Shown: positions 43,834-51,426 of the stretch, one piece after another
Position numbering within the stretch: the first letter of the stretch is position 1
Layout: the number at the start of each line of letters is the position of its first letter
Assembly (NCBI RefSeq): GCF_022836875.1
Contig: NZ_CP090376.1
Location: forward strand, 1,674,001-1,738,000
DNA: 64,000 bases
Direction: 5' to 3'
Origin: Flavobacterium enshiense
GTDB lineage: Bacteria; Bacteroidota; Bacteroidia; Flavobacteriales; Flavobacteriaceae
Program-made: the position numbers and the translations under genes
Notes under the pieces: model-generated
What the model was told of the DNA's origin: nothing
The model's input: the letters and a program-made list of their open reading frames with translations, nothing else
Database searches by the model: none

Positions 43834-44589
43834 TTATTCCAGTTTTCGATACATCATCCAGAGCTGCAAATACCTTTTGAAAACCGAAAAAGCGTGTACA
43901 TAGGCCAGTACGAATCCTTCTTTACCATCTAAAATTCCCAAACGATAGAAATATTGCCAAAGAAAACGGTATTTTGGACGTATGAAAAAATGATAGGCAT
44001 TGGGCTTTTTGTTCTTAAGATAAAGACTTTCCGCCTGTAGTTTGCTGTATAAATTGAGCTTGTTGTTGTAATTGTCGAAACTTCTGTAACTGAAATGGTT
44101 AACCCTTTCTTTTAGGAAGCCTACCTTGCCATTGGCGGCAATAACTTCGTGAACAAGATTTCCGTTGTATTGACAGTACTTTTTATTGAAAACACGAATT
44201 GCCTTATCAGATTGCCATCCACCATACTTGATGTGCTTTCCCATGAAATGAAAGTTTCGCTTCGTATAATAGGCGACAATATCAGAAGATGAGGTAGTAA
44301 CAGATAAAATTTCTGCTTCTAATTCGGGAGTAACAATTTCATCTAAATCAAAAAAAATAATCCAATCGTTTTTAGACTGACTGATGGCAAAATTGCGTTG
44401 GTTGGAAAAATCGTCAAAATCCCTTTGAATAACCTTTACACCAAGACTTTTTGCAATTTCTGCCGTTTTATCGGCGCTGTTGGAGTCAACAAAAATAATC
44501 TCATCAGCAAAAGATAAACTTTCAACATACCGTTTTACATTTTCTTCTTCATTTAAGGTAATCGCTAATGCTGTTATTTTTGGTGTCAA
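43834..44589 (-). CDS. Glycosyltransferase family 2, WaaE/KdtX-like
   Basis: A 252-residue LPS-core-type GT2 enzyme. I favour the TTG start at 44589 (MTPKITALAITLNEEENVKRYVESL); the longer frame from 44628 begins inside a promoter box. The donor site reads DEIIFVDSNSADKTAEIAKSLGVKV and DWIIFFDLDEIVTPEL (DxD). The tail RPKYRFLWQYFYRLGILDGKEGFVLAYVHAFSVFKRYLQ is the WaaE signature. WaaE adds beta-glucose to the inner LPS core in enterobacteria; here the acceptor is unknown. It overlaps nothing but abuts the convergent gene at 43833. A paralogue is encoded at 45373-46110. Confidence 0.88.
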   Translation of the reverse strand: MTPKITALAITLNEEENVKRYVESLSFADEIIFVDSNSADKTAEIAKSLGVKVIQRDFDDFSNQRNFAISQSKNDWIIFFDLDEIVTPELEAEILSVTTSSSDIVAYYTKRNFHFMGKHIKYGGWQSDKAIRVFNKKYCQYNGNLVHEVIAANGKVGFLKERVNHFSYRSFDNYNNKLNLYSKLQAESLYLKNKKPNAYHFFIRPKYRFLWQYFYRLGILDGKEGFVLAYVHAFSVFKRYLQLWMMYRKLE

Positions 44590-44625
44590 ATTATTTAGAG
44601 ATGTATTTTTTGATGTATATAGAAG

Positions 44626-44633
44626 CAAATGTA
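44626..44633 (-). promoter_or_regulatory. -7 box (TACATTTG) for the WaaE-like gene
   Basis: An exact TAnnTTTG match on the minus strand. It overlaps an in-frame TTG at 44628 and so argues for the downstream start at 44589. Confidence 0.5.
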
Positions 44634-44670
44634 ATAATTTTACAATTATTTACTAATATAAAATAACGAA

Positions 44671-45381
44671 ATGACACGACTACCAATTTTAATGTACCAT
44701 AACGTTTCTGAAGAAGAGAAAAAGAGTAGGGGACTTATAATTTCTGCTGCAAAGTTAGAGAGTCAATTTCGTTATTTAACCGAGAATAAGTACATAAGTT
44801 ATCATTTGTCGGAATTGGAAACCAAGAGCCAGCTGCCAAAGAAAAGCATCATAATTACTTTTGATGATGTTACGGAAAATCAATTGATCTATGCCGTACC
44901 ATTATTGAAGAAATACAATTTAAAAGCAACATTTTTCGTGCCTTTTGCCTACGTTGATAAAACGGATATGTGGAATGATGGTAGCGAGAAAATCATGAGT
45001 TATGAACAATTGAGAAATCTTCCTGAAATCATTGAATTGGGTCTGCATTCTTATGCTCATAAAAAATATGACTCCCTTTCTGAATTGGAAATTAATAATG
45101 ATTTCGAAAAATGCTTCAAATGTATCGAAGAGCACAATCTTAAAGTTTATAGCGCTGTTGCTTATCCTTATGGTAATTTTCCCAAAAAAGAGCCTGAAAA
45201 ATCCAAATTCAAGACAAATTTGAAGCAGAACGATATTAAAATGGGATTGCGGATTGGTAACAAAATCAACAAATTTCCGTTTAAAAATCCGTTTGAAATT
45301 ATGCGTATTGATGTAAAAGGAGAGGACAGTCTGCTGAAATTCAAACTGAAACTGCGTTTCGGTAAACTGAAATTATTTTAA
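44671..45381 (+). CDS. Polysaccharide deacetylase (NodB homology, CE4)
   Basis: A 236-residue carbohydrate esterase family 4 protein expected to remove N- or O-acetyl groups from a sugar. NodB motif 1 is ITFDDVTENQL, holding the base and metal Asp pair; the usual Gly after it is Val. Motif 2 is LGLHSYAH (H-x3-H metal ligands) and motif 3 AYPYGNF. No signal peptide is seen, suggesting action on a cytoplasmic lipid-linked intermediate. It lies in the centre of a mirror arrangement of paired glycosyltransferases, and its last nine bases overlap the end of the opposing gene. Confidence 0.88.
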   Translation: MTRLPILMYHNVSEEEKKSRGLIISAAKLESQFRYLTENKYISYHLSELETKSQLPKKSIIITFDDVTENQLIYAVPLLKKYNLKATFFVPFAYVDKTDMWNDGSEKIMSYEQLRNLPEIIELGLHSYAHKKYDSLSELEINNDFEKCFKCIEEHNLKVYSAVAYPYGNFPKKEPEKSKFKTNLKQNDIKMGLRIGNKINKFPFKNPFEIMRIDVKGEDSLLKFKLKLRFGKLKLF

Positions 45382-46110
45382 GCCTTTCTGAATCAGGAGC
45401 ATTTTTGCATAACGTGAAAAGACCCCGTAAGCATTAACACTTGCCAGTGCTAACCCCGGGACACCGTCCATAAATCCTCTTTTTAAAATATAGGACGAAA
45501 AAAAGCGGTATAAAGGTTTAAAGAATAAGTGAAAATATGTGACTTTTTTACCTTTTTGAATCGAAGTGTTGGCCTGAAACCAAGCATAAGAGTCTTTTTT
45601 CTGCAGCAAATGAAACAAGCCTTTATAGGTGTAATGCAGCATGAAATTTTTCAATTGTCCGATACTACCCGGTACATTTAGTTTTTCATGTACATCACCG
45701 GTAAAGTGAATGTTGTTGTTTCTTACCAGTCTTACCACACGATCAACTTTATGGTATAAAAAGCGGTTCATGTAGAAATGAGGGAAATTGATTTTATAGC
45801 CGCCGTGTTTTCCTGAAGCCATAACTTCAAGAATTTCGAATTTAAGTTTTTGGCTTACCCTTTCGTCTCCGTCAATGAAAAGTACCCAATCTCCAGTTGC
45901 CTCTTTGATGGCGTGGTTTTTCTGGCTGGAAAAGTTGTCAAACTTTCGTTCCAAAACCTTACAGCCTAATGAGATGGCTTTTTCTTTGGTTCCGTCACTG
46001 CTGAACGAATCTATGACAATAATTTCATCAGCAAAATCTACTGATTTCACTGCATCTTCAATATAGTCAATCTCATTATAGGTGGGGATAATAACCGAAA
46101 GCGTACTCAT
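45373..46110 (-). CDS. Glycosyltransferase family 2, WaaE-like (second copy)
   Basis: Start at the ATG at 46110 (MSTLSVIIPTYNEIDYIEDAVKSV), 245 residues. The donor motif is DEIIVIDSFSSDGTKEKAISLGCKV and the metal site is DWVLFIDGDERVSQKL. HEKLNVPGSIGQLKN and the tail LYRFFSSYILKRGFMDGVPGLALASVNAYGVFSRYAKML match the WaaE family. It is paralogous to the enzyme at 43834-44589 but clearly diverged. It probably acts at another position of the same glycan. Its end overlaps the convergent deacetylase gene by nine bases. Confidence 0.9.
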   Translation of the reverse strand: MSTLSVIIPTYNEIDYIEDAVKSVDFADEIIVIDSFSSDGTKEKAISLGCKVLERKFDNFSSQKNHAIKEATGDWVLFIDGDERVSQKLKFEILEVMASGKHGGYKINFPHFYMNRFLYHKVDRVVRLVRNNNIHFTGDVHEKLNVPGSIGQLKNFMLHYTYKGLFHLLQKKDSYAWFQANTSIQKGKKVTYFHLFFKPLYRFFSSYILKRGFMDGVPGLALASVNAYGVFSRYAKMLLIQKGLK

Positions 46111-46148
46111 TATTTTTAATTGGGAAAACAAATTTAACAAAATTAGGT

Positions 46149-46156
46149 TACCTTTG
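46149..46156 (+). promoter_or_regulatory. -7 box (TACCTTTG) for the GT2 gene at 46164
   Basis: An exact TAnnTTTG match that ends only seven bases before the ATG. With transcription starting about seven bases downstream of the box the mRNA would be leaderless or nearly so. Confidence 0.6.
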
Positions 46157-46163
46157 CAGCATT

Positions 46164-46982
46164 ATGCAAAAGAATATTTCAGTTGTAATTAGTACATACA
46201 ATTCACCTGAATGGCTTAAAAAAGTAATTTGGGGGTATAACACACAGACCTATCGTAACTTCGAGATGGTTATCGCAGATGACGGCTCACGTCAGGACAC
46301 ATTCGATTTGATCGAAGAAATGAAAAAGGAAGTGTTCTATCCGATTATCCATGTGTGGCATGAAGACAACGGTTTTCAAAAATCACAAATTTTAAACAAA
46401 GCTATTTTAGCCTGTACAACCGATTATATCATGATGTCCGACGGGGATTGCATTCCGCGCCCGGATTTTGTGGAACAGCACATTAAATTCAGGGAAGAAG
46501 GCTATTTCCTTTCCGGAGGGTATCACAAACTGCCAATGGATTTATCGAAAAACATCACCAAAGAAGATATTTATTCCGGTAAATGTTTTGATGTAAATTG
46601 GTTAAAGAAGAACGGAATGGAATCCTCTTTTAAAAACCAGAAAGTTGATGCTGTGGGTATGAAAAGCTGGTTTTTAAATTTGCTGACGCCTACAACACCA
46701 AGTTGGAACGGACATAATGCTTCGGGCTGGAAAAAGGATATTGTTGCCATCAATGGTTTTGACGAACGCATGCAATATGGCGGTCAGGACAGAGAGTTAG
46801 GGGAACGTTTGGTTAACTACGGAATCAAGCCGAAACAAATCCGCTATAGTACGGTTTGCCTGCATTTGGATCACCCAAGAGGTTATGCCACTCCGGAATC
46901 CATCAATAAGAATAAAAACATCCGTAAAGAAACCAAGGATCTGAAGAAAAAATGGACCGATTTCGGAATCGTTAAAAAATAG
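46164..46982 (+). CDS. Glycosyltransferase family 2 with C-terminal galactosyltransferase-like domain (second copy)
   Basis: A 272-residue enzyme: NISVVISTYNSPEWLKKVIWGYNTQTYRNFEMVIADDGSRQDTFDLIEEM, then a metal-binding DYIMMSDGDCIPRPDFVEQH. The C-terminal part is GHNASGWKKDIVAINGFDERMQYGGQDRELGERLVNYGIK. It is a paralogue of the protein encoded at 43039-43833. It has its own promoter with almost no leader, and a strong hairpin terminator follows the stop codon. Acceptor and donor are unknown. Confidence 0.9.
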   Translation: MQKNISVVISTYNSPEWLKKVIWGYNTQTYRNFEMVIADDGSRQDTFDLIEEMKKEVFYPIIHVWHEDNGFQKSQILNKAILACTTDYIMMSDGDCIPRPDFVEQHIKFREEGYFLSGGYHKLPMDLSKNITKEDIYSGKCFDVNWLKKNGMESSFKNQKVDAVGMKSWFLNLLTPTTPSWNGHNASGWKKDIVAINGFDERMQYGGQDRELGERLVNYGIKPKQIRYSTVCLHLDHPRGYATPESINKNKNIRKETKDLKKKWTDFGIVKK

Positions 46983-47000
46983 TTGCTAGGTTATAAAAGT

Positions 47001-47033
47001 AAAAGCTCCAAATTCAATATTTGGAGCTTTTTT
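47001..47033. terminator. Bidirectional terminator between the GT2 and GT9 genes
   Basis: A perfect 13-bp stem, AAAAGCTCCAAAT (47001-47013) and ATTTGGAGCTTTT (47019-47031), with a 5-nt loop and T tracts on both strands. Confidence 0.85.
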
Positions 47034-47042
47034 ATTTCTGTC

Positions 47043-48104
47043 TTATAAATTATTTTGCAGGAATTTATCCAATTCAGGTAAAATCATTTCCGGAGTCAGT
47101 TGTTTGTATAGTTCGTCCGGATTTTTTTCAATTTTCTTGCGCTCTTCAAAAGTAAAACTATCGAATAGATCCGGTTTCATTTCCAGTAAATGTACCGAAT
47201 GATGGAATTTGCCGTCTTCAAAACTGGCCCAATGATCTTTGTTTACATAAGGCGAGAAAATCGTAAAAGTAGGCTTGTTCAACGCTTTTGCAATATGGAC
47301 TGTTCCGCCTTCATTGGAGACCAATGCAGTGGATTGCGACATTAATTTGACAAAATCCCGAATACTTTGCGCATAAATATCCACTATGATGTTGCTTTTG
47401 TTTTTGCACATTTCGTAGATTTTCATGGCTTCGACTTTCTGATGCGGCGCATAATTGAAAAGAATGTTTACATCATACTTCTCAGAAATGAAATCAACCA
47501 TCTCAGCAACATATTCATATGGCATCGATTTTTGCGGAGTGCTTCCCAATACGCCAAGGACGATTACTTTTTTGTCGGCATACTTTCCTAACAAATCTTC
47601 TTTTTTCTCTGCTTCGGATAAAAAGATTTTCGGCTCATAGTTAATCGGTTCAAAATCGCCGACCTGATTTAGTAAATGAATGCGGTCTTCAATAGCTTTA
47701 CCACAGATTTTGGTTTTTTCTTTTGAGATTTCAACCGGGTTGGTGTAGTAGCCCCAATTTCCGAATTTCTTACGGCTTTTATGACCGATGGTCTGTTTGG
47801 CTCCGGAGAATTTACAAATGATACGGCTCTGTGTTTTGGAATACGGATCAAAAATGACATCGTATTTTTCCTTTTGGATCTGACGAATCAGTTTCAACAA
47901 AACAGGGAATTTTTTCAGTTCTTTGTCATTGATGGAAATGATCTTATCAATGTTCGGATTGTTCTCGATCACACCGTGCGTAAAATCATAGGCCATGAAA
48001 TGAACTTCACTGTCGGGGTATTTTGCCTTGAAATTATTGGCTATCACCGAACTGATCAATACATCTCCGATTCGCTTGTTTTGTATGATTAAAACTTTCT
48101 TCAT
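47043..48104 (-). CDS. Glycosyltransferase family 9 (heptosyltransferase-like)
   Basis: A 353-residue GT-B enzyme of the ADP-heptose:LPS heptosyltransferase family. The N-terminus KVLIIQNKRIGDVLISSVIANNFKAKYPDSEV has the conserved (R)IGD motif with the catalytic Asp. The C-terminal domain shows VIVLGVLGSTPQKSMPYEYVAEM and LVSNEGGTVHIAKALNKPTFTIFSP, the usual nucleotide-sugar site (family form SNDxGxxHxAAA). It points to an LPS inner-core role for this part of the locus. Whether the donor is ADP-heptose is not known, and no heptose-synthesis genes are in the window. Confidence 0.92.
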   Translation of the reverse strand: MKKVLIIQNKRIGDVLISSVIANNFKAKYPDSEVHFMAYDFTHGVIENNPNIDKIISINDKELKKFPVLLKLIRQIQKEKYDVIFDPYSKTQSRIICKFSGAKQTIGHKSRKKFGNWGYYTNPVEISKEKTKICGKAIEDRIHLLNQVGDFEPINYEPKIFLSEAEKKEDLLGKYADKKVIVLGVLGSTPQKSMPYEYVAEMVDFISEKYDVNILFNYAPHQKVEAMKIYEMCKNKSNIIVDIYAQSIRDFVKLMSQSTALVSNEGGTVHIAKALNKPTFTIFSPYVNKDHWASFEDGKFHHSVHLLEMKPDLFDSFTFEERKKIEKNPDELYKQLTPEMILPELDKFLQNNL

Positions 48105-48166
48105 AAAACTAATTCTTGGTGCAAAGTACTATTTTTTATACTTTTAAACCAAAATTATTTACCTCA

Positions 48167-48922
48167 GTGAGAATTACCATCCATCCGAAATATGCATCCC
48201 AAAAAAACGCTGTACTGCAATTAGTTATGGCTTTTTTTGACGAAGGAGACCTGATTGTGAAAGGTGCCCGGAATACCATCAAATCAAATGTGTTGGGTGA
48301 AAAAAAGGTAAATATCAAATACTTCAAGAAACCCAGCTTCATTAAATCGGTTATTTATTCGTTTTTTAGAAGCACAAAAGCCAAACGTTCGTATGATTAT
48401 GCCAACTATCTGCTTCAGCATAACATTCCGACACCTTTTCCGATAGCTTATTTAGAAAAAAGAAACGGATTAGGATTGATTGGGGACAGTTACTATGTAA
48501 GCCAGCAAATCGATTATGATTTTACCATTCGTGAGTTGATTCACGATCCGTTATTTCCCGAGCGAAATATAATCTTGGAGCAGTTTGCCGAGTTTACCTT
48601 CAAAATGCACGAAGCCAATGTGAATTTTTTGGACCATTCACCCGGGAATACCCTGATAGTAAAAAAAGGAGCAGGCGAGTATGAGTTCTTTCTGATTGAT
48701 TTGAACAGAATGAAATTCGAATCCATGTCGACCGAAGCCCGAATGGACAATTTCAAAAAAATGTGGCTTTCCAAAACCATGGTAAAGGTCATCGCTCAAA
48801 AGTATGCCGAATTAACCAATCAGTCAGAAGAAAAGCTACATGCCTTACTTTTAGAAAAAACCTTGGATTTCAAGCGGAAAATAACCAAAAAGAAATGGTT
48901 AAAACGTAAACTGAAACGCTAA
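48167..48922 (+). CDS. InaA/KdkA-like lipopolysaccharide kinase
   Basis: A protein-kinase-like small-molecule kinase (about 251 residues) expected to phosphorylate a sugar such as Kdo of the LPS inner core. Start choice is difficult: no ATG fits. GTG at 48167 gives MRITIHPKYASQ, like related proteins, but GTG at 48119 is also possible. Kinase features are the LIVKGARNTIKSN strand, the N-lobe INVKYFKKPS-type segment, the catalytic loop LDHSPGNTLI (HxDxxxGN-like, with D and N) and the metal-binding LIDLNRMKF (DFG-like). It is divergent from the GT9 gene, which shares the spacer, and ends at a strong terminator. Confidence 0.78.
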   Translation: MRITIHPKYASQKNAVLQLVMAFFDEGDLIVKGARNTIKSNVLGEKKVNIKYFKKPSFIKSVIYSFFRSTKAKRSYDYANYLLQHNIPTPFPIAYLEKRNGLGLIGDSYYVSQQIDYDFTIRELIHDPLFPERNIILEQFAEFTFKMHEANVNFLDHSPGNTLIVKKGAGEYEFFLIDLNRMKFESMSTEARMDNFKKMWLSKTMVKVIAQKYAELTNQSEEKLHALLLEKTLDFKRKITKKKWLKRKLKR

Positions 48923-48927
48923 TAAAT

Positions 48928-48958
48928 AAAAAAGCTCCGGAGTTATCCGGAGCTTTTT
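48928..48958. terminator. Bidirectional terminator between the kinase gene and dapD
   Basis: AAAAAGCTCCGG (48929-48940) and CCGGAGCTTTTT (48947-48958) make a 12-bp stem with a 6-nt loop, flanked by A and T tracts on both sides. Confidence 0.87.
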
Positions 48959-48982
48959 CGTTTTGATTATAACGAATGGTTC

Positions 48983-49798
48983 TTAAACCGCCACATCATA
49001 TTCACGCAACGCATTGTTCAACGACGTTTTCAAATCCGTTGAAGGTTTACGTTTTCCAATGATTAAAGCACAAGGAACCTGGAATTCTCCTGCTGCGAAT
49101 TTTTTAGTATAACTTCCCGGAATTACTACCGAACGTGCCGGAACAATACCTTTCATCTCAACCGGCTCATCACCAGTAACGTCGATGATTTTAGTAGATG
49201 CTGTTAAACAAACATTTGCTCCTAAAACCGCTTCCGTTTCCACGCGAACACCTTCAACCACGATACAACGCGAACCGATGAAAGCACCGTCCTCGATAAT
49301 TACCGGAGCTGCCTGTAATGGTTCCAATACACCACCGATACCAACACCACCGCTCAAGTGTACGTTTTTACCAATCTGAGCACAGCTTCCCACAGTTGCC
49401 CACGTGTCTACCATCGTACCTTCATCTACATACGCACCGATATTTACATAACTCGGCATTAAAATCACACCGTTTGAAATATAAGAACCATAACGTGCTA
49501 CAGCATTAGGAACCACGCGGATACCTTTTTCAGCATAGTTGCGTTTTAAAAGCATTTTGTCGTGGTATTCGAAAATACCTGCTTCCCAAGTTTCCATTTT
49601 CTGGATAGGGAAATACATTACTACTGCTTTCTTTACCCATTCGTTCACTTGCCATCCGCCTTCAACAGGTTCTGCAACACGCAGTTTCCCTGAATCCAAC
49701 AATTCGATAACTTCTCTGATCGCTTTCTGGGTGCTTTCTTCCTGTAATAAAGCTCTGTTATCCCAAGCTTGTTCTATGATAGTCTGTAAAGTGCTCAT
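48983..49798 (-). CDS. dapD: Tetrahydrodipicolinate N-succinyltransferase
   Basis: Transfers succinyl from succinyl-CoA to tetrahydrodipicolinate in the diaminopimelate/lysine pathway. The start at the ATG at 49798 (MSTLQTIIEQAWDNRALLQ) is the normal DapD N-terminus; the longer frame reaches into the promoter. The 271-residue length is typical. A left-handed beta-helix of hexapeptide repeats runs from about RVVPNAVARYGSYISNGVILMPSYVNIGAYVDEGTMVDTWATVG to GVRVETEAVLGANVCL. Promoter box TATCTTTG is at 49826-49833 on the minus strand. Confidence 0.96.
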   Translation of the reverse strand: MSTLQTIIEQAWDNRALLQEESTQKAIREVIELLDSGKLRVAEPVEGGWQVNEWVKKAVVMYFPIQKMETWEAGIFEYHDKMLLKRNYAEKGIRVVPNAVARYGSYISNGVILMPSYVNIGAYVDEGTMVDTWATVGSCAQIGKNVHLSGGVGIGGVLEPLQAAPVIIEDGAFIGSRCIVVEGVRVETEAVLGANVCLTASTKIIDVTGDEPVEMKGIVPARSVVIPGSYTKKFAAGEFQVPCALIIGKRKPSTDLKTSLNNALREYDVAV

Positions 49799-49825
49799 AT
49801 TGTAATTATTGTAATTAATTTTTGG

Positions 49826-49833
49826 CAAAGATA
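49826..49833 (-). promoter_or_regulatory. -7 box (TATCTTTG) for dapD
   Basis: An exact TAnnTTTG match on the minus strand, about 27 bases before the ATG at 49798. Confidence 0.55.
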
Positions 49834-49930
49834 CGAGGATTTGACGAAAAGTCGGAATTCGAAATCCGAAAGTCACAAGGCAAAGTCCGAATGTTAAATT
49901 TTCAACGAAATCATTTTTGGGATTTTTTGG

Positions 49931-50076
49931 AGCGAATGTCCCGATAGCTATCGGGATGGGCTTTATTTGTATCCCGATACTTATCGGGACTTGTTCCCGC
50001 TTTCCGTTTCAATCTTTCATTGCAAGTTTGCAATGAAAGGATTTTCACTGCTCCCGATAGCTATCGGGACTGGGCT
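49931..50076. repeat. Compound dispersed hairpin repeat with three TCCCGATA palindromes
   Basis: Three near-identical palindromes occur: TCCCGATAGCTATCGGGA at 49939-49956, TCCCGATA-CT-TATCGGGA at 49972-49989, and the first sequence again at 50052-50069. Between the last two lies copy 2 of the dispersed hairpin repeat: TCCCGCtttCCG (from 49995), a stem CTTTCATTGCA/TGCAATGAAAG, and AAAGGATTttCACTGCTcCCGAT. This fills most of the 346-base spacer between dapD and the methyltransferase gene; no gene is present. Confidence 0.8.
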
Positions 50077-50144
50077 ATGGAGGGAACCATTTTTGCATTT
50101 GTTATCTTTCTGAAATGTTGTAAATTGGTGGAAAATCAAAATCA

Positions 50145-50885
50145 ATGAAAGATTATTTTTCCGTCAATTCGAAAGGATATTCCCAATTCCGTCCCCGATA
50201 TCCGGAGGAAATGATTCGCGAAATTGTTTCCTTAGTAAAAGATAAAAATACAGCATTGGATGTGGCAACTGGCAATGGTCAGGTAGCAGTCAAACTGTCG
50301 GAGTTTTTTCAAACGGTTTATGGTACCGATATAAGCGAAAATCAACTGAGTCAGGCACCTGAAATTCAAAATGTCATCTATAAAAAAATGCCTGGTGAGA
50401 ACACCGATTTCACTGACCATCAATTCGATTTAATTACGGTTGCGCAAGCCATTCATTGGTTTGATTTTGATGTCTTTTACAAGGAAGTTTATAGAATTTT
50501 AAAACCGGAAGGCGTTTTCGCAGTAATGGGTTACGGTTTTTTCTCCACCAATAAAGATTCGGATAAAATATTGTGGCGGTTGTATGAAGATATAGTAGGG
50601 TTGTATTGGGATCCGGAACGGGACTATCTTACGCAGGAATATCAAACGATTCCGTTTCCGTTCGAGGAAATAGTGAATAAGAAATTTACGGAATCTTACA
50701 CTTGGTCGTTCGAACAGTTAATTGGATATCTGGAAACCTGGTCGGCCACAACAAATTACAAGAAAGCAAACAACAATGAAAATCCAATCGATATTGTTCG
50801 AGAAGAATTAAAAACGTCTTGGGAAAAAGGGAATAAGAAAGTGGCTTTTCCGATGTTTTTGAGGATTGGAAAATTAAAACCGTAA
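50145..50885 (+). CDS. Class I SAM-dependent methyltransferase
   Basis: A 246-residue cytoplasmic methyltransferase. SAM-binding motif I is TALDVATGNGQVAVKLSEFF, with motif II near VYGTDISENQL. FDLITVAQAIHWFDFDVFYKEVYRILKPEGVFAVMGYG is the downstream motif IV/post-motif seen in the Methyltransf_11 group (trans-aconitate or UbiE-like enzymes). The substrate is unknown. The stop codon overlaps the promoter box of ruvX. Confidence 0.9.
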   Translation: MKDYFSVNSKGYSQFRPRYPEEMIREIVSLVKDKNTALDVATGNGQVAVKLSEFFQTVYGTDISENQLSQAPEIQNVIYKKMPGENTDFTDHQFDLITVAQAIHWFDFDVFYKEVYRILKPEGVFAVMGYGFFSTNKDSDKILWRLYEDIVGLYWDPERDYLTQEYQTIPFPFEEIVNKKFTESYTWSFEQLIGYLETWSATTNYKKANNNENPIDIVREELKTSWEKGNKKVAFPMFLRIGKLKP

Positions 50886-50890
50886 CTTTG
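50859..50890 (+). promoter_or_regulatory. Promoter of ruvX
   Basis: TTG (50859-50861) and TAACTTTG (50883-50890) are 21 bases apart. The -7 box overlaps the methyltransferase stop codon and lies 15 bases before the ruvX ATG. Confidence 0.65.
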
Positions 50891-50905
50891 TAAAAAAAAA
50901 ATAAA

Positions 50906-51322
50906 ATGCCAAGAATTCTCGCTATAGACTACGGTATGAAACGCACCGGGATTGCCGTTACCGATGAAATGCAAATCATCGCTTCGGGGCTGACCACTAT
51001 TCCTTCAGAAACTGTAATCACTTTTTTAAAAGACTATTTCGCAAAAGAGAATGTTGCTAAAGTACTTATCGGGGAGCCGAAACAAATGAATGGGCAACCG
51101 TCTGAAAGTGCGCCACTTATAGAATCCTTCGTTGTTGAATTCAAATCGGCTTTTCCGGAAATGGTTCTGGAGCGTGTGGACGAGCGTTTTACCTCAAAAA
51201 TGGCATTTCAAACGATGATTGACAGCGGACTCAAAAAGAAGCAGCGTCAAAATAAAGCGCTGATTGATGAGATTTCCGCAACAATTATGCTTCAGGATTA
51301 TCTATCCCGAAAAATGTTTTAA
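50906..51322 (+). CDS. ruvX: Holliday junction resolvase-like RuvX (YqgF)
   Basis: A 138-residue RNase H-fold nuclease of the YqgF family, involved in pre-16S rRNA processing and proposed as a Holliday junction resolvase. Diagnostic motifs: ILAIDYGMKRTGIAVTD with the first catalytic Asp, KVLIGEPKQMNGQPSESA, MVLERVDERFTSKMA with the second acidic residue, and ALIDEISATIMLQDYL with the last. Length is normal. Transcribed from its own promoter, which is embedded in the 3' end of the methyltransferase gene. Confidence 0.94.
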   Translation: MPRILAIDYGMKRTGIAVTDEMQIIASGLTTIPSETVITFLKDYFAKENVAKVLIGEPKQMNGQPSESAPLIESFVVEFKSAFPEMVLERVDERFTSKMAFQTMIDSGLKKKQRQNKALIDEISATIMLQDYLSRKMF

Positions 51323-51401
51323 CTTTTGTTTAAAATTTCCTAAAAATGATTTTTTGTCAGTAAACCGCTGAAAATTAAGATAAATTTTGCATCGTAAGAC
51401 G

Positions 51402-51409
51402 TAAATTTG
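51402..51409 (+). promoter_or_regulatory. -7 box (TAAATTTG) for mqo
   Basis: An exact TAnnTTTG match about 18 bases before the mqo ATG at 51427. Other A/T-rich partial boxes lie nearby (51381-51389), so the active box is not certain. Confidence 0.5.
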
Positions 51410-51426
51410 CACTTTAAAATTTTGCA

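Noticed and set aside
48116..48166. TTG start at 48116 for the LPS kinase gene
   Set aside because: It would overlap the divergent gene's promoter area, and the added residues are not expected in the family; GTG at 48167 or 48119 is more likely, though not certain.
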